The notes under the pieces: model-generated
Told to the model about the DNA's origin: nothing
Database searches by the model: none
Seen by the model: the letters and a program-made list of their open reading frames with translations, nothing else
DNA from: Verrucomicrobiota bacterium
Lineage (GTDB): Bacteria; Verrucomicrobiota; Verrucomicrobiia; Limisphaerales; BJHT01
Direction: 5' to 3'
Length of the DNA stretch: 51,847 nucleotides
Assembly: GCA_014193395.1 (NCBI GenBank)
Contig: BJHT01000012.1
Coordinates: 1-51,847 of the forward strand
Shown here: positions 25,220 through 34,850 of the stretch, piece by piece
Layout: every line of letters starts with the position of its first letter
Numbering within the stretch: the first letter of the stretch is position 1
Made by a program: the position numbers and the translations under genes

Positions 25220-25611
25220 GAACCGCCCTCGATTCCTCGGTCGTGATTCAGTTGCAGCGCCGTCAACCCGGCTGGGAAAAGTGGCGGGACAAGCTCACCC
25301 GGGCCGCCGCCGAGGGGCCGCTCCTCCTCTGTCCGGTCGTCTTCGCCGAGTGTTCGGCCGGATTCCCGTCCGCCGAAATCACCCTGCGCGAGTTCGAGTC
25401 GATTCAGGTTCACTTCGACCCCATTTCACCGGCCTCCGCCTACCTGGCCGGGCAAACTTTTCTCCGCTACCGACGCGAAGGCGGTCCCCGAGAGCATCTC
25501 ATTCCTGATTTCCTCATTGCCGCTCACGCCAGTGTCCAAGCCGACCGGCTGGCCGCCATCGACCGCGGATATTTGCGCCGCTATTTCCCGCACCTTCCGC
25601 TGCTCACCTGA
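25216..25611 (+). CDS. vapC: PIN-domain ribonuclease toxin
   Basis: A 131-residue PIN-domain RNase. All four acidic residues that bind the catalytic metal are present: Asp6 (TALDSSVV), Glu45 (VFAECSAG), Asp98 (IPDFLIAAHA) and Asp116 (AAIDRGYL). It is translationally coupled to the antitoxin. VapC toxins cut tRNA or rRNA; the target here is unknown. The intact site argues against decay. Confidence 0.93.
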   Translation: MRTALDSSVVIQLQRRQPGWEKWRDKLTRAAAEGPLLLCPVVFAECSAGFPSAEITLREFESIQVHFDPISPASAYLAGQTFLRYRREGGPREHLIPDFLIAAHASVQADRLAAIDRGYLRRYFPHLPLLT

Positions 25612-25770
25612 TTGCGCGCGTCATTAATTGCCGGGTCGCTGCAATTGAAGCCACCGGGAAGGCTACAGCGACGCGATGAACACAACGCGGCGGAGGCGCA
25701 ACCGAAGAAGTTTGGAACGCCATTCCTGCGCCGGTGGTTACCCTTGATTAGTGCGTGGCCGGCAAGTTCC

Positions 25771-26082
25771 CGTCCCGGAGGGACACCGGAGGAGATCAGC
25801 CAAGGGGAAGTCCGCGCCAGCGGACGCCGCCCCCGGACACCGTGCCGATTGGCTCCATGCCCCAGCGGGGCATCGAAAAAATAGCCCGGAATGCCGGGCG
25901 ATCGCTAACGCCCCGGCCTGCCCGTGGCGACGACCGACCGCGATGATGCTGCGGCGCGGCCGACGTCAAACCCCTCTCCGATGCCCCGCCGGGGCATGGC
26001 CCGTTCCGCGTGGCAACCGGGGGCCGCGCCCGCCTGCGAGGGCTTGCCCCCGGCTAATTTCCTGCGGGGTCCCTCCGGGACG
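25771..26082. repeat. Long palindrome CGTCCCGGAGGGACACC ... CCCTCCGGGACG, copy 1 (312 bp)
   Basis: The outer ends are CGTCCCGGAGGGACACC and CCCTCCGGGACG. Inside are GGGGAAGTCCGCGCCAGCGG, ATGCCCCAGCGGGGCATCGA and, in mirror order, ATGCCCCGCCGGGGCATGGC and TTGCCCCCGGCTAATTTCC. Copies at 28093-28369 and 35810-36086 have the same order. No gene is seen between 25612 and 26202. Confidence 0.9.
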
Positions 26083-26202
26083 AGAGGCCGTGGGCGACGA
26101 CATTTTCCAGGCCGCTCCGCTGGCTGCCCGTACAATAACCCGCCATAACCCGCCCCCATCCCCTCCGTTGACGGCGTTTCCTGCGAACCCCAAGCTCCCA
26201 TC

Positions 26203-27792
26203 ATGTCCACCCCGCATTCCACCACATCATCGTCATCGACATCCGTGAACCGTCGCAGTGCTCTCAAAGGATTGGTCGGCGGCGTCCTCGGTGCCGGAGC
26301 CAGCCAGGCATTCTCCGCCCCCGCGACGCCCGGTGGCGCGGGTGGCGCGCCCGAAGTCGGGTCGGATCAGCGAGCCATCTGGTCGCTGCCGCGACCCAAG
26401 CCGGCATTGCCGAATTCGTATTTCTGGACGTGGGATCACACCACCAACTGGATGCTCGATGATCCGGGCGTGCTCAACTTTGGTTGCAACAACCGCTACC
26501 TGAAACGCCCGGAAACATTTGTCGAAGACTACCGCCGGCTCACGGACCTCGCGGCAGGGCTCGGCGTGAAGGGGATTTTGATCTGGGGTTTCCTGCGGGA
26601 TTCCCACGGCGGCATCGAGTCGGCCAAACGCGTGGCCGATTACGCGGCGGCCAAGGGCGTGGCGATTCTGCCGGGCATCGGCACCAATCACTACGGCGGC
26701 ATTTATTACGAGGGCCGCCATCGTTTCAACCTCGAGACCTTTATCGAGACGCATCCCGACGCGCGCATGGTGGATGAGCGCGGCCAGCCGATGGGCGGCA
26801 GCGTGTGCCCGTCGCATCCGCGTTTCGCCGAGTGGCTGCAGCAGGCCGTGAGCTGGTTGTTCAGCGAATTCGCCATTGGCGGGGCGAATCTCGAGAACGG
26901 CGATTTTTTTGTCTGCCATTGCCCGCGTTGCCAGAAGCTCCGGCCCGGGAAAGCCGACGACGATGAACCGCAGTTCTGGCAGGACCAACTGCTCGGCTAC
27001 ACTCCGGCGCTGAAACTCCTCGAAGACCGCTTCAAAACCAAACTGATCACCTGGGCCACCTACAAGGGCTTCATGCCCGGACGCGGCGACGGCAAGACCC
27101 ACATGGGTGCCTACATGGGCTGTCAGCGCCCGCGCATCGTGGACCGCCTCCCGCCCGGCGCGGTCGCGCAATGGACGCTTACCCGCATGGTGCATGGGCA
27201 GCCGCTGCCGTTGACGAAATTCCTGGATCACGGCGCGCCGCCGGAGGCGTTGACCGCGGCGCACTGGCCGGCCGACGTCAAGCCGCCGACCGCCCGCAGC
27301 GTGGGCTTCCTGCATCAGGGCAGCCAATGGCACCGGACGGGGACGGGCGAACCCGACACCATCTGGAGCACGTCGCGCTACGACCAGATCGTCAGCACGA
27401 TCAAAGAAGGCTGCCTGCGGGCGGCGCGCGCCGGCCTCGAGGGCGTGAGCATTCACGGCGAAATGAGCAGCCAGCATGTGCCGTGGGCGCTGAACTACCT
27501 GGCCTTCTCGCATTTCACGCACTGGCCCGAGGCCAGCCTGCGGCAGTTCGGCTCCAAGACTCTCGGCCCCGTGCTCGGCTCGGCCGACGAGGGCGAAGCC
27601 TTTGCGGAAACGCTCGCGCATGTGGATGCCGGCACGGCAACGGACGCCCAGAAAAACGACGCGAAAAAGCGCCGGGCCTCGTTGGCGCAACAAGTGGCCC
27701 GCGGCGCACAACTGCAACGCTGGCGCTTCTGGAACTGGCTCGCCTCCGTCGCCGTCGGCCACCGCGAGCGCCACACGATCAGCCCGTTTTAG
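26203..27792 (+). CDS. Tat-exported TIM-barrel-like protein, probable carbohydrate-active enzyme
   Basis: A 529-residue protein. The N-terminus has a Tat signal (VNRRSALKGL at 16-25, then a Gly/Ala hydrophobic stretch), so it is exported folded. The body (SYFWTWDHTTNWML; GLGVKGILIWGFLRDSHGG; GVAILPGIGTNHYGG; ANLENGDFFVCHCPRCQKL) reads as a (beta/alpha)8 barrel with the CHCPRCQKL motif seen in some barrel hydrolases of the DUF4838/alpha-glucuronidase neighbourhood. The acidic residues in NLENGDFF are candidate catalytic residues. The substrate is unknown. I place it with the glycan-degradation genes that follow. Confidence 0.65.
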   Translation: MSTPHSTTSSSSTSVNRRSALKGLVGGVLGAGASQAFSAPATPGGAGGAPEVGSDQRAIWSLPRPKPALPNSYFWTWDHTTNWMLDDPGVLNFGCNNRYLKRPETFVEDYRRLTDLAAGLGVKGILIWGFLRDSHGGIESAKRVADYAAAKGVAILPGIGTNHYGGIYYEGRHRFNLETFIETHPDARMVDERGQPMGGSVCPSHPRFAEWLQQAVSWLFSEFAIGGANLENGDFFVCHCPRCQKLRPGKADDDEPQFWQDQLLGYTPALKLLEDRFKTKLITWATYKGFMPGRGDGKTHMGAYMGCQRPRIVDRLPPGAVAQWTLTRMVHGQPLPLTKFLDHGAPPEALTAAHWPADVKPPTARSVGFLHQGSQWHRTGTGEPDTIWSTSRYDQIVSTIKEGCLRAARAGLEGVSIHGEMSSQHVPWALNYLAFSHFTHWPEASLRQFGSKTLGPVLGSADEGEAFAETLAHVDAGTATDAQKNDAKKRRASLAQQVARGAQLQRWRFWNWLASVAVGHRERHTISPF

Positions 27793-28092
27793 CGCGGTGA
27801 TCACGCAATCGCGAGTGGCGGGGGAACCACGGAGCTACGAAGAAAAAAGCGCGGCGGAGCCGCCGCCCGAGCGGAGCGCGGCTGTGTCCGCCGAGGACCA
27901 GCCGCAGCGGCCCCGAAACCGCGGAGGCCATCGGTGGAATCCAAGGCGCGCCCAGCGACCAATCTGCTGCTGCTGCTGGTGCTCCGCGCCCACAGCCGCG
28001 CTCCGGGAAAAACCCGCGTGCGCCGCGCGGATTTTCCCGCCGCCGTGGCCGCCGGCCGATGGCCGAAGAATTGTCGCCGACGCTCTGCTCTT

Positions 28093-28369
28093 CGTCCCGG
28101 AGGGACTCCGCAGGAAATTAGCCGGGGGCAAGCCCGCCCCAGCGGGCGCGGCCCCCGGTTGCACGGCCGAACGGACCATGCCCCAGCGGGGCATCGAAGA
28201 AATTTTTGGCAGTGTATACCCCGCAGCATGCCCGCCACCACTCGTCGCCTCGGGCCATTTTCTTCGATGCCCCGCTGGGGCATGGAGCCACCCAGCACGG
28301 TTTCCGGGGGCGGCGTCCGCTGGGGCGGACTTGCCCCCGGCTAATTTCCTCCGGCGTCCCTCCGGGACG
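28093..28369. repeat. Long palindrome CGTCCCGGAGGGACTCC ... CCCTCCGGGACG, copy 2 (277 bp)
   Basis: Same motif order as the copy at 25771: ATTAGCCGGGGGCAAGCCCG, ATGCCCCAGCGGGGCATCGA, then mirrored ATGCCCCGCTGGGGCATGG and CTTGCCCCCGGCTAATTTCC. The first part of the 27793-28507 gap (27830-28020) also carries repeat-like GGCGGAGCCGCC and AGCGGAGCGCGGCTGTG sequences. No gene is seen in the gap. Confidence 0.9.
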
Positions 28370-28507
28370 GGAACCGGGCGTCCGCGCGTGCGGCTTCGCC
28401 CAACCCCAATTCCACCCTTTGTTTTCACCCCTTTCGTGTCTTTCGCGTCTTTCATGGTTCCACTTTTTTCCAACCCTTAAACCCGCCGCCCGCGTCCCGC
28501 CCTCGCC

Positions 28508-29836
28508 ATGAACCCCCTCCCCCTCCTCCCCATTTTGCTCGTCTCCCTGCTCCTGCCCGCCGCGCACGCGCAGGTGCCGAAACCCAATCCGCGCTACCCG
28601 TTGCCGTATCCGCCGCGCTTGCCGGACGGCCAGATCGTCGTCACCGAATCATCTCCGCTCTTCCTGAAACCGGGCGCGAATCTGCGCGACGGCGTCGTCA
28701 TCGCCGCGACGCCGCCGGTCGTGGATTTCGCGTTCTATCCCGAGCAAAACTATCCGGGAAATCCGTGGTCGCATCGCTCCGACGGCATTGTCGTGGGCGA
28801 CAAATATTACTCGTCGAGCAACGACCACCTCGCGCCCAAGGGCACCGCGCATCTCTGGGAATACGACGGCCGGCTCAAACAATTCCGGCTGCTCGTGGAC
28901 ACCTCGAAGTTTCTCGAATCGGTAAACGCCTTCCCGCCCGGCATGAACTACCGCCCCGGCGAAATGCAGAGCCGCATCGATCTTGGCGGCGACGGCTGGC
29001 TTTACTACGCCACGGACCGCGGCTCGCCAACGGTCACCCATGACGGGAACGGCTACCTCGGCGAATGGATTCTGCGCACGCATCCGCAGACCCGCGAAAC
29101 CCAGATCGTCGCCACGCATCCCGTCGCCAAACACACCATCCCGTGCAGCGTGCTCGATCCGAAGCGCATGATCTTCTACGGCGGCACTGCGGTCGGCCGC
29201 GACGCCCCCAACCAGAAAATCCAGTTCTTCGCCCTCGATCTCAAAACCCGGAAGCTGCTCCTCGTCGCCGATGACGGCCCCTACCGCGTCCTCATTTTTT
29301 CACCTTCGACCGGCAGGGTCTTCTGGGAAGGCAAATGCTACGATCCGGAATCGAACACGATCACCGCAGCCAACGTGCCCGACGTCCGCTCGGCCACGCA
29401 GGAAACGCCGCAGGGCATTGTCTATGGCACGTCCGGCACCAAGGCGGACCTGTGGGCCTTCGACGTGAAATCGGGCGCGGTGCGGCAACTCGGCAACTGC
29501 GCCGTCGCAAAACAGGAATACATCGCGTCCCTCGAGGCCGACCCGCGCGGAAAATATTTGTACTACGTCCCCGGCGCCCACGGCGGGGCCGCCGCGGACG
29601 GCACGCCGATCGTGCAGTACGAAATCGCGACCGGCCGCCGCAAGGTGCTCGCGTTCCTCCACGCGCATTTCTGGGACAAATACGGCTACGCGCTCGATGG
29701 CTCGTTCGGCAACGCGCTCGATGAAAAAGGCGAGCGCTTCTTCATCTCATGGGACGGCTGGCGCAAAGGACAGCCGCGCGGCTGGGAATCAGCAGCCATC
29801 ACCGTGGTCCACATTCCGGCGGCGGAACGGCCCTGA
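28508..29836 (+). CDS. Secreted beta-propeller-like protein
   Basis: A 442-residue exported protein, with signal peptide MNPLPLLPILLVSLLLPAAHAQ. Repeated strand motifs such as GTAHLWEYDGRLKQFRLLVD, GDGWLYYATDRGS, IQFFALDLKTRKLLLVADDG and VQYEIATGRRKVLAFLHAHF give a blade-by-blade pattern of about 45-60 residues. No catalytic motif is recognisable; a lyase-like propeller or a binding protein are both possible. It sits between two other exported proteins, so it probably acts on an extracellular polymer. Confidence 0.65.
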   Translation: MNPLPLLPILLVSLLLPAAHAQVPKPNPRYPLPYPPRLPDGQIVVTESSPLFLKPGANLRDGVVIAATPPVVDFAFYPEQNYPGNPWSHRSDGIVVGDKYYSSSNDHLAPKGTAHLWEYDGRLKQFRLLVDTSKFLESVNAFPPGMNYRPGEMQSRIDLGGDGWLYYATDRGSPTVTHDGNGYLGEWILRTHPQTRETQIVATHPVAKHTIPCSVLDPKRMIFYGGTAVGRDAPNQKIQFFALDLKTRKLLLVADDGPYRVLIFSPSTGRVFWEGKCYDPESNTITAANVPDVRSATQETPQGIVYGTSGTKADLWAFDVKSGAVRQLGNCAVAKQEYIASLEADPRGKYLYYVPGAHGGAAADGTPIVQYEIATGRRKVLAFLHAHFWDKYGYALDGSFGNALDEKGERFFISWDGWRKGQPRGWESAAITVVHIPAAERP

Positions 29837-29869
29837 ACCACAACCGGGCCCCGGGCTGGGGCAGGAAGG

Positions 29870-29980
29870 CAAAACCACTAACCGGCACTAACCGGTACTA
29901 ATAAGAGCCGAGCCAAGTTGCGGCTGGGGATTGGTAGAAGCCCGTTCCATTAGTGCCAGCTAGTGCAGGTTAGTGGTTTT
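29870..29980. repeat. AAAACCACTAACCGGCACTA hairpin element
   Basis: The left arm, starting AAAACCACTAACCGGCACTA, and right arm, ending AGTGCAGGTTAGTGGTTTT, are about 32-nt reverse complements with four mismatches and a 45-nt loop. It begins 34 bp past the propeller gene's stop, so it may also act as a 3'-end structure. Confidence 0.8.
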
Positions 29981-30025
29981 ACGCTTTTCGCCGTTCCAGC
30001 GCGACCGCACGCCGGAGAATTCATC

Positions 30026-30134
30026 GGAGTGCGCCCGTCCCCGGGCGCAGCGAGGTGGAGCGCACTGTGACGCCCGCCGATCTCGCGCCCCCCGTGCGGG
30101 CGGACGTCGCTGCGGCCGAGGACGCCCGCACTCC
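30026..30134. repeat. GGAGTGCGCCCGTCC element, inverted copy
   Basis: 109 bp, opposite orientation to most other copies: it starts GGAGTGCGCCCGTCCCCGGG and ends GGACGCCCGCACTCC. Together with the hairpin before it, it fills the 29837-30216 gap. Confidence 0.85.
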
Positions 30135-30216
30135 GCGACCGCACGTCGCTGCGCCCTTGTCATTGCCGGTCCGCCGGGTACAAACGCGCATCTCTAACCA
30201 ACACCCAGTTCACGTC

Positions 30217-33200
30217 ATGCCACGCTCGACCTCCGCTTCCACCTCATCTCCGGTCTTCGCCGCGTCCCCGCTCCGTTGCCCGCGCTCCCTCGCCCTGACC
30301 GCCGTGGTGGTGCTGGCCGCCGCGCTTCACCCAACCCTCGCCGCGCCGCCAGCCGCGCTCGTCACCTTGCCCATCGAAACTCCCAGCCTGCCCGGTTGGG
30401 AAATCACCGGCCTGGCCGGCGGCTATCAGCTCGCGCTCGTCGATGACGAAATCCTCGGCCGCAAAGTTTTTGAAATCCAAAACGTCGCGCCCGCCGCCAA
30501 GGCCCGCGCGGCCGGCTTCTCCTTCCGCTCCAAAACATCCGTCTCCGGCGCGTACGTCGCCGAAGCGTGGGTGCGCTTCCCCGACACCGCCGCACCCGCG
30601 ACCAAAACCGCGCCCGGCGCAAAAGCCGCCGCGGCAAACCGCCCTGCCCCCAGCGCAGCAGCCAGCGTGAAGGCCGTCCTCGCCACCGGCCTCAAGTCCG
30701 CCGATGCCAAGGCCGCCTCCGCCTACCGCCTCGGCGGCGGCACTGGCGCGCGCGGCTTCGTGTGGGACGGCCAGATCGAGGGCAATTCCGTGAAAGGCGG
30801 CCTCGCGCCGAATCTCAGCGTCGCCGACGTGTCGCCGTTTTCACCGGAAGCGTTCCGGCTCGAAACCGAGGCCGAACTCGCGGCCATGCCCGAGCCGCAC
30901 AAAACCTGGATCGCCCTCCGCATCGAGGCCGGCACCGACTTGGTGCGCATGTATTGCAACGGTGTCCTCGTCCGCGAAAGCGCGCCCGCGACCAACGCCG
31001 ATGGCGCGGTGCTGCTGACGCTGCCGGGCAATGAAACCACCCGCGTCGCCCAACTCACCGTGCGCCCCGCGGACCCCGCCGCCACGCCGCACGTCTTGGT
31101 GCCGCTCGATTTCCGCTGCAACGCCGCCGGCCCGCTCGACCTCGCCGCGCTGCGTGATCCTTCCGACACCACGCGCTTCCACGGCGTCCCTTTCCGCCTC
31201 GCCAACGGCGCGTCGCCCAACGACCACGTTGACATCGGCGCGAGCATCTTCCGCTATCGCCACGGCACGCGCTACGCAGCCGAGATCGATCCGCGCGTCA
31301 CGACGCCCGGCCCGGCGCAGTTCGAACCGGGCCGCATCATGCTCACCGTTCCGCGGCGGGCCTACTCGCGCGCGTGGATTCTGGCCGGCTCCGAGGAGCA
31401 CCCGGCCCGCGCACCGATCCTGACGCTGCGCTTCTTCAAGCCGCTCTCCAACTGGTCCACCGACGCGGCGACCACGGTCCCGGCCTTCACCGCAACCACC
31501 GGCGGGCCGGGCGCGCGCGCCGTCGCAGTGAAAACCAAGACTGGCAAAATGCTGAACCTCTGGCTGGTCCCGCTCGACCTCGACAGCGCCGAACTGGCCG
31601 CCGACTTCCGCTCGCCCTACCTCAACCTCGAGCTGACCAAGGAAGTGAAGCCCCACCTCGCCTATCCCGACCCGAGCAATTATTCCTACCAAGCCGGCGG
31701 CCTCCCCAGCGGCGTGCAGCTCTACGGCCTCACGCTCGAAACCGCGCCCCTCTGGGCCGTCGGCACCAGCGATGTCAAAGGCGGTATCTATACCTCCCCG
31801 GAAAAACCCGCGTGGCGCGTCACGCTGCAAAACCAAACCGCCGCCCCCGTGCCCGCCACCGCGCGGCTCGAAATCACCGATCCCTACGGCCAGGCCAGTT
31901 CGCTCGAACGCCAGTTCACGGTGAAGCCCGGCGAAGAACAAATCCCCGCGTTCCCGCTCGCGCCCGCCCGCTACGGCCTGCACACCGTGCGCACCATCGT
32001 CTCCGCCGGCGCGTGGCGGCAGTCCCGCACCGGCACGTTCCTGTTTCTCCCCGCCTTCGACCGCCAGGCCACGCCGCGCGACAGCGCGTGGGGCGTGTGG
32101 GATTGGAGCGGAACGCACGGCACCAATCCGAACAAGGAGGAAAATGCGCGCCTGCTCCGGGCGCTGGGCGCGATCAATCAGTCGGCCCTCGACTCCGACA
32201 ATCGCACGGGCAAGCCGGAAAACTTCGACGCCTTCCGCAAACAATGGGGACTGGGGCCGACGCACCATCGCCTCGTCCCGCGGCAGGTTCCCGACTGGGG
32301 CGCGAAAGACCCCATCGATCCCGCCGACTACGCGACCTACCGCGACGAGATGGGCAAGCGCACCAAGGCCATCGTCGATCAGCATCCGGATTTTCAATAC
32401 GTGAACTGCTTCGCGGAGAATTCCATCTCGCTCCGCCTCACGCACGGCATCCCGCCGTGGGCGCTCGGCCAGCCGTGGTTCGCGTACGAGGACTACGAAA
32501 AGAAACGCATCAACCAGATGCTCGTCGTCGCCAACGCCGCCGCCGAGGGCGTTAAGAAACACGCGCCCACCGTGAAGTTCCTCTTCGGCCACGGCGCGCC
32601 GAATTTCCCCGCGCCGTTTTTCCGCGAGAAGGACTGGCGGCCCGAGCTTTTCGCCGGCTTCGGTTTGGACATGCCGCAGTTCGAGCGCATGCCCGAACGC
32701 CAGCCGCGCGCGACCGAGCCGAGCCTGCTCTTCTTTCTGCAAAAGGAACTGCGCGAGCGCGGCCTCGCCGACAAGGAACTCGTCCACCTCGAATCCTATT
32801 TTCCCTCGAGCCATCCGCTCGCGCTGGGCCTGCGCGGCCAGGCCGACAACATCGTCCGCACCGCGGTGCTGTCGCTCGCGCTCGGCACCACCAAGTTCAT
32901 GCACACCTGGAGCCTGCAGGATTGCTCCGACCGCTGGGGCAGCCAGCACTACGGCGGCGCGGGCCTCATCGGACGCGAACCCGAGAGCCATCCGAAACCG
33001 TCCGCCGCCGCCTTCGCCACGATGACCCGGATGCTCGACACCGCGAAGTTCCGCGACTGGCTCCCAACCGGCAGCCACAGCGCCTTCTGCCTCCGCTTCC
33101 AGGCCGCAGACCACCAAGTGTACGCCGTGTGGACCATCCACGGCTCGCGACCTCTCGTGCTCACTCCCGATTCCGATCAGGTCCAGTTCACGGAGACCGA

Positions 33201-34413
33201 TGAGAACGGAAATGAATCGCCGCTGCGCCTTGCCGACGGCCGCGCCACCGTCACGCTCACGCCCACCGTCCGCTGGGTCGTCGCCCGCCGCGGCGCAGTG
33301 AAGACCGCGCTCGCCGGCGCGCCCACCTACACCGATGCGCCCGGACCGCATCGCATCGTGCTCGAGGATTTTGAGAAGAACCTCTGGACCGCCGACCCCA
33401 AGCCGCATCATCGCTATGCCAGCAACAATTGGGACATGGTCCGCGAACCGCGCCCGATGAAATCCGAGCGCGTCTCTTCCTCCGAACGCAACTCCACCGC
33501 GTGGCGCGTGGCCCTGACCGAACGCCCGAAAAACCAGCCGTGCGCCGGCTTCTTCGGCGTGTTCACCCCGCCCAAGCCCATCCTCATTCCCGGCCAGGCC
33601 CGCGCGCTGGGCATCCACGCCAAAGGCGCGTCGCAATGGCACCGAATCGTGTACGAACTCAAGGATGCGAAGGGGGAAATCTGGCTGAGCTGCGGCGAGA
33701 AAAACGCCTGGAACTCCGACGACATCCACTCGCGCTCCTACCTCAACCACGACGGCTGGCGCTACCTCGAATTCCCGCTGCCCGTCACGTCGCCCGGCGA
33801 CAATTTCCGCGAGCTGGGCTGCTATTCCTGGGGCGGCTCGGACGACGGCATCGTGGACCTCCCGCTCACCCTCACCCGCGTGATCATCGAGATGCGCAGC
33901 GACATCATTTACGCCAACGCGCTGCTGCCCGTGGACGACCTTTCCGTCGAACTCGACGACCTCACCGCCGTTTACAACTCGCCCGAGGACCAGACCGGTC
34001 AGGCCGCGAAAATCCAACTCGCCGCCCGCACCATCGCCCGTCCGAAAATCAAACTCTCGGCGCTCCCCAATCCCATCAAAGCCCTCGCCGACTCCGGCGT
34101 CGGTGCGCCCGCCGCAATCGAGAAAATCTACGCGCCCGAAGTCATGGCCAGCGGCGATCAGGTCTTCGTGAAAATCCAGCCCGTCGCCGGCGCGAAAAAA
34201 TACACGGTCTATGTCGCCGCCTATCCCGACGGCACCGGCGCGCAAGCCACGCCCGCCAAGCCCGACAAAGACCCGTCGCTCCTCTTCGTCCGCGGCCTCC
34301 AGCCCGCCATCCCCATGTACTTCTTCGCGTCCTACACCGACGCCGAGGGCAAGGAATCCAAGCCCTCCCCCGCCCGCAAGACCGTGCTGAAGGATGAGTT
34401 TCCGTTCAAATAG
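30217..34413 (+). CDS. Very large secreted multidomain protein with a barrel-like core
   Basis: A 1398-residue exported protein. The signal peptide is preceded by a basic, Ser-rich N-terminus, with a hydrophobic stretch around SLALTAVVVLAAALHPTLAA. An N-terminal beta-sandwich part (about 50-260) looks like a lectin or carbohydrate-binding region. A middle part around residues 625-1000 (VWDWSGTHGTNPNKEENARL; HHRLVPRQVPDWG; NCFAENSISLRLTH; VHLESYFPSSHPLALGLRG; FMHTWSLQDCSDRWG) has the spacing of a glycosidase-like (beta/alpha)8 barrel, with glutamates in CFAENSIS and VHLESYFP as catalytic candidates. The C-terminal third is beta-rich and ends with a FnIII-like strand set (KYTVYVAAYPDGTGAQATPA). 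No family match that I can name; a glycan-degrading enzyme is likely. Confidence 0.6.
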   Translation: MPRSTSASTSSPVFAASPLRCPRSLALTAVVVLAAALHPTLAAPPAALVTLPIETPSLPGWEITGLAGGYQLALVDDEILGRKVFEIQNVAPAAKARAAGFSFRSKTSVSGAYVAEAWVRFPDTAAPATKTAPGAKAAAANRPAPSAAASVKAVLATGLKSADAKAASAYRLGGGTGARGFVWDGQIEGNSVKGGLAPNLSVADVSPFSPEAFRLETEAELAAMPEPHKTWIALRIEAGTDLVRMYCNGVLVRESAPATNADGAVLLTLPGNETTRVAQLTVRPADPAATPHVLVPLDFRCNAAGPLDLAALRDPSDTTRFHGVPFRLANGASPNDHVDIGASIFRYRHGTRYAAEIDPRVTTPGPAQFEPGRIMLTVPRRAYSRAWILAGSEEHPARAPILTLRFFKPLSNWSTDAATTVPAFTATTGGPGARAVAVKTKTGKMLNLWLVPLDLDSAELAADFRSPYLNLELTKEVKPHLAYPDPSNYSYQAGGLPSGVQLYGLTLETAPLWAVGTSDVKGGIYTSPEKPAWRVTLQNQTAAPVPATARLEITDPYGQASSLERQFTVKPGEEQIPAFPLAPARYGLHTVRTIVSAGAWRQSRTGTFLFLPAFDRQATPRDSAWGVWDWSGTHGTNPNKEENARLLRALGAINQSALDSDNRTGKPENFDAFRKQWGLGPTHHRLVPRQVPDWGAKDPIDPADYATYRDEMGKRTKAIVDQHPDFQYVNCFAENSISLRLTHGIPPWALGQPWFAYEDYEKKRINQMLVVANAAAEGVKKHAPTVKFLFGHGAPNFPAPFFREKDWRPELFAGFGLDMPQFERMPERQPRATEPSLLFFLQKELRERGLADKELVHLESYFPSSHPLALGLRGQADNIVRTAVLSLALGTTKFMHTWSLQDCSDRWGSQHYGGAGLIGREPESHPKPSAAAFATMTRMLDTAKFRDWLPTGSHSAFCLRFQAADHQVYAVWTIHGSRPLVLTPDSDQVQFTETDENGNESPLRLADGRATVTLTPTVRWVVARRGAVKTALAGAPTYTDAPGPHRIVLEDFEKNLWTADPKPHHRYASNNWDMVREPRPMKSERVSSSERNSTAWRVALTERPKNQPCAGFFGVFTPPKPILIPGQARALGIHAKGASQWHRIVYELKDAKGEIWLSCGEKNAWNSDDIHSRSYLNHDGWRYLEFPLPVTSPGDNFRELGCYSWGGSDDGIVDLPLTLTRVIIEMRSDIIYANALLPVDDLSVELDDLTAVYNSPEDQTGQAAKIQLAARTIARPKIKLSALPNPIKALADSGVGAPAAIEKIYAPEVMASGDQVFVKIQPVAGAKKYTVYVAAYPDGTGAQATPAKPDKDPSLLFVRGLQPAIPMYFFASYTDAEGKESKPSPARKTVLKDEFPFK

Positions 34414-34556
34414 GACGGACCTTTTGCACACCACGCGTCCGGCGCGCTGGCCTCCGGGGCGGGGACGGCTCGTCCCCGCAAGCTGGAAGGAGACAAGCTG
34501 ACATCAACCCGAGAGACAGGAGGAATGGTAGCGCTTGATCATCCCGTTGCTCCACG

Positions 34557-34775
34557 CTGCTCTTCATACGAATCGCGAAGAGCCTTTGCCGTGTCGTCGC
34601 GGAGCGACAGTTCTGGAGTGCGGTGACTTGTCGCCGTCGAACATCCGTGCGGCCCCAATCACTCGGGCGCTCTGGCGCTGGCGCGAGCCGTGAACGCCCC
34701 ATCCCAGCTTCACGCGTCCCGCAGTTTGACGGCGACAAGTCGCCTGGAGAAAGCGGTGACAAGTCCCCGCACTCC
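34557..34775. repeat. TCACCGC/GGCGACTTGTCGCC composite element, inverted copy
   Basis: Same elements as 24652-24893 in opposite order: the TCATACGAATCGCGAAGAGC flank first, then GGAGTGCGGTGACTTGTCGC, GGCGCTGGCGCGAGCCGTGA, GACGGCGACAAGTCGCCTGG and GCGGTGACAAGTCCCCGCAC. The outer and inner arms sit closer together than in the other copies. It lies in the gap between the large secreted protein and the pseudopilin. Confidence 0.85.
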
Positions 34776-34850
34776 ACAGTCGCGCTCCTTCGCTTGCGGC
34801 GCTCCGGCATCGGCAACACCCCGCCGCCCCCCACCCGCCCTCCGCCCCGT

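Noticed and set aside
30841..34434. A minus-strand open frame of about 1197 codons opposite the large secreted protein gene
   Set aside because: It mirrors the plus-strand gene in high-GC DNA, has no recognisable domain, and the sense frame has a signal peptide and a coherent domain order.
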